DNA of 64,000 nucleotides from Cordyceps javanica (Eukaryota > Ascomycota > Sordariomycetes > Hypocreales > Cordycipitaceae), in NCBI GenBank assembly GCA_036850795.1, contig JAAECO010000003.1:2356001-2420000 (forward strand). Reading direction: 5' to 3'. The number at the start of each line of letters is the position of its first letter. The stretch's first letter is position 1. The position numbers and the translations under genes are program-made. The notes below the pieces were generated by a model. The model was not told where the DNA came from. It saw nothing but the letters and a program-made list of their open reading frames with translations, and did no database searches. Of this stretch, positions 42,954-53,755 are shown in pieces.

Positions 42954-45900
42954 ATGGGGAGCAGCACAACGGCCAAGCCGCCTGGCTCTCCGGCGTCCAC
43001 CCGTGGCTCACCGTTTAGTCGGAGAGCTCGACGCGACTCTGTGAATTCCGTCTCCGTCAGCTCCGTGATCGATAAGGAGCAAATGTCGAATACTCTCGAC
43101 AAGATACACAACTCAGCAAGCCAGTCCGATGCTCTCACGACCTTTAACGACTTTGCCCCTCCACCTCGAGCCTCGCCCGCCGCCGAAGGCAAACCTTCAA
43201 CGGGAGATCTTGTCCATCACGGCCTCAGTGGATTGTACACCAGATTTCGAGAGGCTGTGGGTGCCGTCAGCCCAACTAAAGCGACGAGTCGAGATGACGA
43301 CACAACGATAGAGACAGCCTCGAAACGGACATCGCTCTCTGGCAGCCACATTTCCAAGAATTCCGTCTCGTCCTTGAACCGAAGCGATAGTGCCATCACC
43401 ACCGTGCCGGAATCCTCAAAAACTGTCCATGTTACAGAAGCACCATCCAGCAACGCCAGCATCTCCGGAGAGAGCCGCAGCGTTCAGCTGCCGTCATCCA
43501 GAGGCAGTGCGGGGCTCACCGCCGGGCCGAAACCAGCTTCGTCATCCGGGCGCCCGAGTCTTGCAACCAAACCAAAGACCTCCTCTACGCTCGACCCTAT
43601 CGCTAGCCCTCTTACAAGTCATAAAAGTTCTCAGAGGGATGCCAGCCGGAGCACGGTTCGAACAGAAGACTCCGGTGGCCAAGACTCTCGTCGCAGTCTC
43701 GGGCGAAGTGAAACCCACCACAGCCTTCCGACACTAGACCTTGCCAACTACGACGCTACCGAGGGCAGACTACCACCCCCTGCGAACACAGATGATGCTT
43801 CTAGCTACGATGGAAGCATGGATGCTCCCGTCATGTCGCCTCGATTACAAATGACGTCTACTTCGGGTAGCCACGCGCGAACGCCCTCTGCAAGTTCCTC
43901 CTTGCTTAGCCCGGATCACCTGAGACGAAAGCCGGCCGTCATTGACCGAATAAGTCGCCCTAGATCAACGGTGTATTCTGTCTCTCGCGATTCTTCCCTG
44001 GACCGCGCGGGAGCCCAGCACAGCCCGGTTGAAATGACGACTTCTGATATAAGCTACCGTGAAGTGCTTTCCAAACATAGTGGGCACGCACGGTTCATCT
44101 CTGGAGATGCACGCGATCCTCGATCAACAAGTACTCATGAAGGTGCCTCTGACCACATGAGCGCCCAACTGGACAAGATGGGTCGTCATGTGCTGAGTAA
44201 GGAGTTTTGGATGAAAGACGACACTTGCAAAGAGTGCTTCCTCTGCCAAGCGCCCTTTTCTGCGTTCAGGAGAAAGCATCACTGCAGGACGTGTGGTTGC
44301 ATTTTCGACTCCAAGTGTACAAAACTAGTATCAGGAGATAAATTTGGCGTGCAAGGCACTCTACGTGTCTGCAAGCGTTGTTTAGAGGCGATGAATCGCC
44401 GTCACGAAGGCAGTGCATCGGATGATTCTGGTGATGAACAGTCATTCATGCCGAAGATCTTTGGCCCGAGCCAATTAAAGCATGGCCAAGGGTCACCATC
44501 ACAGCCAAGACCGGACAGTGAACAGGTATCAGCCGCCCCAGAAGCTTCGAGCGGACATCGTCCCAGTGTCACTCCAATGATGGCAATTCCCGCCACCCGT
44601 CGGGTGCATGAATCAAACCGTAACTCTGCCGTGTTGGAGATAGGATTGCCGCAACTCAGCCGACCTGGATCATCTCGGTCGTTGAAATCTCTGGCAAATG
44701 CACGACCGCAATCATCAGCAGGGCACAAGCGGCATCACTCAAAACATGGCTTTCTTGGGCGCCTCAAAGGAGCCACTGAGGAGCGAGCCCCATTCAGAAG
44801 GGGCATTGACGATGATACATCTAAAAATCCCAAGTTTCCTGCTTTTCATGATGACAACATAATAGACCCTGAGCTCGCAGATTTCATGTCAGACGACTCG
44901 AGCGGAGACGAACAAGTCAGCATTTTTGCGACTATGAATACAGCGGATATGCACTCTGCGGGTTTCGAGCAAGAAAAGTCTAATTTGTCCCCATTCATGA
45001 ATGCAAGCAGAAAACATCGCCATCGGCCGGGAGAAAAGAGCATTAGTGGCATGAGCCACTACAGTCGCGGCGGTGCAGATGACACAAGTGCACCGACGAG
45101 CATCTTAAACCATCGCCGAAGCAACAGAAGACGCAATATGAGTAACGTCAGTGGTGCCGCGTACCACTTGGCATCTCCCAGGCCAAAGTCGGCAATATAC
45201 AAAGCTCCGACCGGCTCGACGGAAGCTCTTGTCCCGACCGACAACGGCGATCACCTTGGGATGAGACCTTCTCGCCGAGACTCCGTACCATTCAACATAC
45301 CATCGAACACAGACCTAAATAACTCGAGCTTGAAGCATATTGACAAACTGCTGCACCAACTTCTAGAGGATGCAGAAGTACCCGAGCCGGAAGCTTGGAT
45401 ACGGTCTCTGGTGCCAATTTTGCTTCGGTGCACCGACGACGTCTCTCCGAATGTTATCAAAGGAGAGGATATGGATATTCGCCACTACGTGAAGCTTAAG
45501 AAAATCCCTGGTGGCAGGCCACGAGACACCTCCTATGTCTCGGGGGTTGTTTTCACGAAAAACTTGGCCTTGAAAAGCATGCCACGCAGAATCGGAAACC
45601 CGCGCATTTTGTTGGTCACTTTCCCCATCGAATATCAACGTCACCAGCAGCACTTTATGAGTCTGCAGCCGGTCATTGAAGGTGAGAGGGAATACCTGCG
45701 CATCGTGGTGCAACGACTAGCAAAGCTTTCACCACATCTGGTCCTCGTGGAAAAGGGTGTCTCTGGAATCGCATTGCAGTATTTTGCAGAGCTCAACATT
45801 TCCGTCGCATACAACGTCAAACACACTGTGATCGAAGCGGTTGCTCGCTGTGCTGAGGCAGACATCCTGAGCTCCTTGGACAGGCTAGCATTACCAGTCT

Positions 45901-48900
45901 CCACAGGTCGCTGCTCAAACTTCGAGGTCAAGACGTATGTTAACAACAACTTTGTGCGGGGCAAGAAGTCATACATTTTTCTTGGTGGCTGTCGTCCGGA
46001 TCTGGGTTGTACGATCTCGCTGAGAGGCGCTGATAGCACCACTCTGTCAAAAGTCAAGTATATCGTGGAGTTCATGTCCTATGTTGTATACAATCTTCGG
46101 CTGGAATCCAGTCTCCTACGAGATGAGTCCATTGAGCCAGAGGAAGGCGAGAACTCGCTTTCCAACTCACATGTCATGAATGAAAGCTTCAAGACTTCTA
46201 GCTCTGCAGAGGATGCAAAACAAGCGACTCGCATCCCATCGCAGCAAAATTCAACCGAGAATGAAGCACAAGCGCAGACGACGGAAAAATGTGATCTGGA
46301 TGGGGCGACCGACGTTGGAAAGCCGAACGAAGAACGACCAAAGCTTCCGTCTTTGCACGATTCGCATGACAGTGGCGTGGGGGACCCGCCAGTGCCAGAT
46401 GATGTACCCATGCCTACGTTCTACAGCGATATGGTGGCCAAGTATGAGACCAAGATTTTGTCGGCTTCACCATACGTCAAGTTTACCCAGCCTCATGTTT
46501 TGATGAGGGCTCGAGAACAAGAACGTCGACTTCTCTACCTCCGGCGCCTACGAGATCAAACAGTTATCGATGAGCAGGACGAATCCAACACTGGCCGCGC
46601 AAAATTTCAACTCATCAAACCTGAGATGATCGAGAAGATTGGTCAAAAGGCGCCGAAGCAGATCCTAGAAATCTTACATGCCATGCATGACGCTGAATAC
46701 GACAAGGCGCTATTCAACTACCAAACGGGTACTCGACAATGGGAGGCATATATTCAAGGTAATTTGGATCTATTCGACCCTTACTCGCATCAGAATATTG
46801 TCGTCTTGTATTCCGAAATCTGTACCGAAACCAAGATTCCATGCACGGAGCCCAGTCTCGTGGCAATTAATTTTTACGACGAGCAACACGTGTATACGGG
46901 CATGGATCCTGACTGCACACTGGGACAATACATCCAGGATCTGGCAGAGACCAAAGATGGGATTTGCGACTCGAACGGCTGTGACCGGAAGCTCATTGAA
47001 CATCATCGCACATATGTTCATGACCAATATCGAATCACGGTGTTCGTGGAAGACACGCCGCTGGGAGCGACTGGACACCCAAGTCTTGGGGACGGTATCA
47101 GTATGTGGACCTATTGCAAGATCTGCAAGAAAGATTCAGCGGCAGTTCCAATGTCCGATGCTACTTACAAATATTCCTTTGGAAAATATCTGGAGCTACT
47201 ATACTGGGGCCGCGGCCTTCGCATAAAACACGGCATCGATTGTCCTCATGACCACTCCCGAGATCACGTTCGCTATTTCAGCTTCAACGACGCTCGAGTT
47301 CGCATTCATTGGGATCCTATCGACCTTCTAGAGATCGTGGTTCCCAGAGCTAGAATAACTTGGAAAGTTCAAAATGACCTGAAGCTGAAAAACGAGATCT
47401 TCACTAGAATGGAAGAGCGCTGGCGCAAGTTCATGGCATCTGTCAAAGCAAGACTGCAGAGCATTCGTATTGACAGCGTCCTGCCAGAGAAGGCAGAGAG
47501 TTGCAAAGCAGAAGTGGAGGTTCTTATGAAGAAGATGCAAGGGGAATTTCCAGTTATGCAACGCAAGCTGGAGGACGTTTATGTTAACTCCAAGTATTAC
47601 GAGATTGTTCCCTTCAACGGATTGGTGCGCGAAATGCTTGAGGTTGCAGGCGAATGGGATCAAGCTTTTGCCAAGTTCGAAGCAGATTTCTTGGGAGATA
47701 AAGATATGCGGCAGCTGACAATGATGCAATTGAAGAAGATGTTCACCGACGAGTCGAAGGAGTCTATGACCAATCCAGAAGAGACGATGGTTTCAGCCAC
47801 TGATAGCGACAGCCGACCATCGCAAGGCTTCTCTGAGATTGATGAGAAGAGCACGCAGCCGACAGAATATACCGATATGGATGGAAGTCTTTTACGAACT
47901 TCAGATGGAAAAGAAACTGGCGAGGATAACTCAAAAGCCGAGCCACCAGTTGAAGGCACTACTGAGCGTGTCGAAGCGCTTGATTTGGCAGGGCCCGCCC
48001 CTGATGAATCTGGGTCTAGCGAACAACTGGAAAAAGAACGCGTTCAGAGTTCTCAGACCGAAAGCGCTGATTCAATTGGTTCGTCCAAAACGGTGTTGCC
48101 ACCTGCTACGAAGGACACCGCACCGGCTATGCTCAGCGATGGGCAATCGCTTACGGAAAAGGTTGACCGCATGCGACGCGAACAAGCACAAAAGGCTAAC
48201 GAGGACTCTACCAACAATAAACAAGACGAAAGTGGTATACCACGCTCCTCACCTCCCATGGTACGGGCCATATCACACCCTCAGCGTATTCCACGGGCGA
48301 TGACGATGCCAGGCAACTCCTCGAACCCCGGAGACCAAGTCGAGACTGTTGCAGAGCCGCAAGGCGATGGGTCCATTAAAGTTGACAAACGCTTATCGGA
48401 ACGACTTGGATTGTCAGCTTTGAAGCAGCGCGGGAAGTCTGCTACATCCGGTATTCCTCGGCTGGTTACAAAGAAGAAGGAATCCAAGGTTTCGACTTTG
48501 ACGAGGCACTTTGAGCAGATTAGCCGAGAATTTGAAAAGGAGCGCATACGTGACAAGAAGAAGCGCGCTGCCAGTCTCCGATACCCCCGCGCGTTGCTCC
48601 CAAGAACTTCCACAAAAGTCACCATTCAGGTCTACGACGACTTCAATGCAGCTGTCGAAGAACCTGCCCTGACAGCTGATGCAAACAGCGAGCGAAAACC
48701 GGGGCCTGCTACCAGTCCGGCTCCCCCAACAGATAATGCAGACACTGCCAAGGTTGGGCAAGTGATAGAGTCGGTGCCCCCGACAGACCCAATACCAAAG
48801 GCTCCAGACCAGATTTCTGTGGCTGAAACAGACGATACCGCAACTGGGAGAGAAAATCAACAAGATTCGGATGATGAGGAGCGTGCAAGTGACACAGAGC

Positions 48901-50352
48901 CCGGTGTGTCTGACGATTTTCTTCCGGATATCAAAGAGATTGCCGATTCTACGCAAGAGATTCCACTAGAGCTTCCAAAACACCAGAAGAATACGCTTAT
49001 GAAATATCTTACGAAGTTCTGGGCAGAAAGATCGGCCAGCGGTTGGTCTGCACTGGACTACCCCATCAACCCGACGGATCACATTTTTGTTGACTCCAAC
49101 GTCATTGTGCGCGAAGACGAACCGAGTTCTGTTATTGCCCTGGCGCTGAGTAGCGAAGACTACAAGAACAAACTCGAGTTTATCCGTCGCGAGCCACCCG
49201 AGGTGTCCTCAGATGAAGTATCCGACGTTGCTGCGTCATCGAAACCAACGCCCGCATCGGAGCACCTTGGGCGTCATTCAGACGCGAGCGATCTTGAAAA
49301 GAGCCTGTTGCGGCCCACTGGAACGCATTTGAAGTATCAGTTCAAAGAAGGCGCAGCTATCATGACGTGTAAGATTTTCTATGCTGAACAGTTTGACGCT
49401 CTGAGAAGGAAATGTGGTATCGCTGGGCGCATCGTTGAGTCTCTTTCTCGCTGTATGAAGTGGGATTCACGTGGTGGAAAAACCAGATCCGTCTTTTTAA
49501 AGACATTGGATGACAGATTAGTGTTGAAAGTGAGTCATGCGGAAATTGACGGAACATAAGAGTATGTTAAAGGCTAACCCGCTACTAGTCATTGTCTCCC
49601 ATTGAGACATCAGCCTTCTTGAACTTTGCCCCAGGCTATTTTGGGATCATGGCGGAGGCACTGTTCCACGACTTGCCATCCGTCATCGCCAAGATGTTGG
49701 GCTTCTTCCAGGTCATCATCAAGAACCCGATCACTGGTACAGACGTGAAGCTTGATCTCGTCCTGATGGAAAACTTGTTCTACGATAGATCGCCTACCAG
49801 AATTTTCGACTTGAAGGGCTCTATGAGAAACCGTAAGATCCAGTCAACTGGCGAACAAAATGAAGTTTTGTTGGATGAGAATATGGTTGAGTACATTTAC
49901 GAATCTCCACTGTTCGCTCGTGAGCACTCAAAGAAGCTACTGAGGGCATCGGTGTGGAATGATACCCTGTTCCTTGCTCGCCAGGATGTCATGGACTACT
50001 CTCTCATGATTGCTGTTGATGAAGCTCGAAAGGAGCTTGTAGTGGGAATCATCGATTGCATCAGAACGTACACTTGGGACAAAAAGCTGGAAAGTTGGAT
50101 CAAGGATCGAGGGTTTGCAGGTGGTGGTCGTAACCGACCGACTGTCACGAGTCCCAAGGAGTACAAATCTCGCTTTCGAGAGGCGATGGCAAGGTATGAA
50201 GCTCAATATTTCAAGGCGCAGGAGGGTCACTAATATAAATTTCCAGATATATCCTGCAGGCTCCAAATTGCTGGCACCTGTTCAATAATACCCAGTATCC
50301 AGTGTATTACGGACGTGCCAGATTTGAAGACCAGCCCGAATTACAAAAGTAA
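42954..50352 (+). CDS. fab1: 1-phosphatidylinositol-3-phosphate 5-kinase Fab1, 2428 aa
   Basis: Exons 42954-49529, 49589-50193 and 50247-50352; introns of 59 and 53 nt at conserved places inside the kinase domain. A FYVE zinc finger is at about residues 415-485 (CKECFLCQAPFSAFRRKHHC with CRTCG and CKRC), for binding PI3P on vacuole/endosome membranes. A CCT/TCP1-like domain (~915-1060, GVSGIALQYFAELNISVAYN) and a Cys-rich CHK region (~1250-1500) follow. The C-terminal PIP-kinase domain (~2110-2425) has GGKTRSVFLKTLDDRLVLK, FDLKGSMRNR, DYSLMIAVDE and IIDCIRTYTWDKKLE. This order is unique to Fab1/PIKfyve, which makes PI(3,5)P2 and controls vacuole size and acidification. Long Ser-rich disordered linkers separate the domains. 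Length fits filamentous-fungal orthologues. Confidence 0.98.
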
Positions 50353-50780
50353 ATGATGTGACGAAAATTGACCTAGGTTTTGGGATATTCTATTTTTACT
50401 TTATTTGAGAGAATGTTTGGCGTTTCAAGGATTTGGGACTTATTAGTCTACGAAATGGGCATATTGTTATTCATCCTGCATGCATAGCGAGAGTTAATGA
50501 GGACATGTTTTTTTTTTCAACGCTGACGATTATGTAACCTCATGGTGGATTGGTTTGAATACTTTCTCAAGAACGATTACAGGAAAATTTCACTGAAGGA
50601 AAGCACGAAACTTTGAAGCGTCTGCCGTGCAGATTCATACTCGACAGCGTCGTCTATTACCGTAGAAGGCCAGGCGGCTGGTACACTCATAAAGCGGGTC
50701 TAGACAAACCGCGACCATACACTCAAACGTCACTCGTTCAACTTACCATGATAAACTATATTTAGCGACGGCCACCTCCC
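50353..50780. other. Intergenic fab1 to mdm12
   Basis: Same-strand spacer: 3' UTR of fab1 with T run near 50509-50517, then the promoter of mdm12. No gene seen. Confidence 0.65.
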
Positions 50781-52343
50781 ATGTCCATCGATCTCAATTG
50801 GGAGACGCTCACAAGCGGCCCAGACGGCGAGGCGCTGGCGGAGCGCATCCGGGGCTTCATCCACGACAAGTTCCAGAGTGTGCCCCTCCCGCGCTTTATC
50901 AAGTCGGTGACGGTGCACGGCTTCGACTTTGGCAGTATCGCGCCAGAGCTGGAGCTCAAGGACATTGCGAACCCTTTGCCGGATTTCTACGAGCAGGAGC
51001 TAGATGATGACGAGAGCGATGAGGAGACGGATGACGAAGACGATGCTCCTGGCCACCAACCCCACCATCGCCACAATCAGCACAACCACAGACCGCACAA
51101 CAACGGCCACCAGGCGTCGTCGTCGCGGCGGCAGCAGCAGCAGCAGCAGCAACAACAGCGGATGGGAAGGCGCAGACCATCAGACCTCAAGACGGCAATC
51201 AGAAAAGAGTTCTCACATCACCACCATGACCTGGCAAGCCCATTTATGGGCACCTCCACGCCGGGCCTCATGGGCGGCCCGGGACTGAGCTACCACTTGC
51301 ACGGTCACCTAGGCACAGGCACGCACACGCCGCTGGCCGCCGTCGCCGGCGCGCATCTTGGGAACAGCTGGCTAGGGCACGGCTACGACAGCCCGTCAGC
51401 GGCCGAAGCAGCGGCAGCGGCTGCCGCCACCGCCGCTGCCTCCGAGGCGGCGCGTCTGGGCCCGAGCCACAGCCGCAACCCGTCGCAGAGCAGCGTCTTC
51501 TCGGAGGATAACATTCTACCAAACTTCTTGCCGCCACGCGTGCCGCCGGTTGCGGTAGCCTCGTCACATTCCAACGGCGGACTGCTCCGCGAAAAGTCGA
51601 GCGTGTCGACGCTGGCGCCGACGTCGATTGGCACCTCACGCCCGCCGACGGGGGACGCGCACGCCTCCGACTCGGCCATTGTCGACTCGGACTACGACGA
51701 CAACGGCGACGAGAGGGGCGGCGTGGACGGTGGCCGGACGACGGCGCCGCTGCTGCCCGCCGACGGTGCTGACCCGCTGTCGCCGCCACCGCCACCGCGG
51801 CGACGCGAGCCGCGCGTCGAGGACGTGCAGGCTGTCTTCCGCATCCAGTACGCGGGCGACATCCGGCTCAACCTGACGGCCGAGATCCTGCTCGACTATC
51901 CGATGCCGAGCTTCGTGGGCATCCCGCTCAAGCTCAACATCACCGGCCTGTCGTTTGACGGCGTGGGGGTGCTTGCGCACATCCGGAAGCGCGTGCACTT
52001 TTGCTTCCTGAGCCCCGAAGACGCGATGACGGCAGTGGGAGTACCAGAGGACGGTGGTGATGGTGGCGGTGGCGATAGCCGGCCGGGCTCCAAGGGGGCC
52101 GGCGTGAGCCAAGGCGCGGGCAACACCGCGGGTGAGGCGAACGGCGGACGGGCGGCGGGCAGGAATGCGCGCTTCGCGGGCTTGCTGCAGGAGATCAAGG
52201 TCGAGAGCGAGATTGGGGGGCGCGAGGGCGGCAAGCAGAGCCTCAAGAATGTGGGCAAGGTGGAAAAGTTTGTCCTGGAGCAGGTGCGCAGGATATTCGA
52301 GGAGGAGTTTGTGTATCCGAGCTTCTGGACATTTTTGGTTTAA
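50781..52343 (+). CDS. mdm12: ERMES subunit Mdm12, 520 aa
   Basis: Single exon. The N-terminus MSIDLNWETLTSGPDGEALA and IHDKFQSVPLPRFIKSVTVH are characteristic of Mdm12. The SMP lipid-transfer domain is split: residues ~1-75, ~344-415 (VFRIQYAGDIRLNLTAEILLDYPMPSF, NITGLSFDGVGVLAHI), and ~470-520 ending in FVYPSFWTFLV. Between them lie a long disordered insert (acidic run, His/Asn-rich stretch, polyQ ~117-127, poly-Ala ~210-225) and a Gly-rich insert. Mdm12 bridges Mmm1 in the ER and Mdm34 in the outer mitochondrial membrane within ERMES, and carries phospholipids between the two membranes. The insert is larger than in yeast (Mdm12 271 aa) but usual for filamentous fungi. Confidence 0.95.
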   Translation: MSIDLNWETLTSGPDGEALAERIRGFIHDKFQSVPLPRFIKSVTVHGFDFGSIAPELELKDIANPLPDFYEQELDDDESDEETDDEDDAPGHQPHHRHNQHNHRPHNNGHQASSSRRQQQQQQQQQRMGRRRPSDLKTAIRKEFSHHHHDLASPFMGTSTPGLMGGPGLSYHLHGHLGTGTHTPLAAVAGAHLGNSWLGHGYDSPSAAEAAAAAAATAAASEAARLGPSHSRNPSQSSVFSEDNILPNFLPPRVPPVAVASSHSNGGLLREKSSVSTLAPTSIGTSRPPTGDAHASDSAIVDSDYDDNGDERGGVDGGRTTAPLLPADGADPLSPPPPPRRREPRVEDVQAVFRIQYAGDIRLNLTAEILLDYPMPSFVGIPLKLNITGLSFDGVGVLAHIRKRVHFCFLSPEDAMTAVGVPEDGGDGGGGDSRPGSKGAGVSQGAGNTAGEANGGRAAGRNARFAGLLQEIKVESEIGGREGGKQSLKNVGKVEKFVLEQVRRIFEEEFVYPSFWTFLV

Positions 52344-52506
52344 TGATACAGATCAGTATGGTAATGTGCATGAATGGAACAAGGGTAGATGGAGGATATC
52401 ATGATTTGTGTATAGTCTATATGCGGCCAATGGGAAGCCGGCCACGTTGAGCAAGATTCGAAAGGAGCCTTGTTCTCAGTGACCCCCTTATCACAACAAA
52501 GCTACA

Positions 52507-53375
52507 TCACGTCAAGGTTCGCCTGAACCCTTGGTACGCCTGTTGAATGTCCATATCTAGCTCTCTGGCCTGCTGCTCACTGAGCTCCTCGCTCGCCTTC
52601 ATCTGGTTGAGCGTGATGAGCCACTGCACAATCTTTCCTCGGTTCTCAAAGTCCTTGTCTGTCACCTTGTTGACGGACTGGATGACGTCGGACAGGAGAG
52701 GGTGAAGCTGGTCCTTGGATAGCAGGCCGAGCTTCACAGCGTCGAGAAAGGTGATGAAGTCCTGCGTCGCCTCGAGGATCAGGACGCCGCTGGTGTTGTT
52801 CCGGTCGGACGGGCCGGCGGCGGCCGACGAAGCGGGTGTCGTGATGGTGGAGGGCATGCCGGCCTGGAGTCGTTTCGTTGCGCGAGGAGCTTCAATCTGC
52901 ATTCCCGGGAGAGAAGGGAAAAAAAATCTCTTAGTTAGCGCGCGCGCCACCGGAGCATGTCTGCTTGAGCGGCATGGTCTGCTCACATCCCACTTGGCCT
53001 GGAACTCTTCGAGGCCGCCAAACTCCCTGGCAATCGTTTCATCCGCCAGCAGCGCATTGTACTGCCGCAGCGAGCGCTCGCATATCTCTGTATATTCCGC
53101 TTCGGACACGGCGTCCTTGATGAATGCCTTTTCCAGCTCATCGAGAGTCACTATGATGCTGAACAGTTCGGCGAGGGAATCCTGCAGGTCGCGCTCCGCT
53201 CGTGTGCTCGTCAAGGTGACTTCCTGGACGATGACGTATCTGGTTAGCAGGACGTTCCGTAGTGATCAATGGCAGGGCCCCGCAAGCACACTTCGTCCAG
53301 ATTTATTGATGCGGAAAGCGCCGTGTTGGGAACATAGCTGTGCGGTGTAGGCGCATAACCCTGCCGGGGAAGCAT
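52507..53375 (-). CDS. vps28: ESCRT-I subunit Vps28, 236 aa
   Basis: Exons 53292-53375, 52987-53223 and 52507-52896 on the minus strand; introns GTGTGC..TCCAG and GTGAGC..TGCAG, phases 0. The N-terminus YAPTPHSYVPNTALSASINL, then LTSTRAERDLQDSLAELFSI and LEKAFIKDAVSEAEYTEICE, form the helical core that packs into the ESCRT-I headpiece. After a short linker, the C-terminal four-helix domain (~140-236) has DFITFLDAVKLGLLSKDQLHP and VQWLITLNQMKASEELSEQQ; in yeast it contacts Vps36 of ESCRT-II. ESCRT-I sorts ubiquitinated cargo into multivesicular bodies. The fusion point DE|EV restores the conserved LDEEV run, supporting the first splice. Divergent from noc2. Confidence 0.95.
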
Positions 53376-53755
53376 TGTGTGATGTGTGGCGGATCGGTAT
53401 GTCAAGGCATATCGGAGAGTGAAGCTGCAGGTGGGTGCTGCCTATAACTGCCACTGATGAGCCAAGCTCCCTACCTAGCGACAATGAATAGAGCCTGGTG
53501 GGTGGGCAGCATCTTGGTGGGGGTGCGGAATCCCAGTTGCTCAATTGGGGTCGTTGGCAGAACGCTCTTCACCGCCTTGGACAGACCCATGAAGGCACCA
53601 GCTATCGATAAGGCGAACGCTCGAAAATTTTTGGACGCCTATTGTCTTGGCTGGAAAGCTTGCAGGCGGCCAATTGCAAATTCCACCCACGCCTCTTCCA
53701 CCACCGGAGGTCAGTTCAGTTCGCCCGCTCGCGAATTGAAAACACACTGCCCGCC
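53376..53755. promoter_or_regulatory. Divergent promoter, vps28 / noc2
   Basis: 380 bp between the two divergent start codons. No specific element recognised. A CTATCGATAAGG sequence at about 53601-53612 contains an ATCGAT palindrome. Assignment by geometry. Confidence 0.45.
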
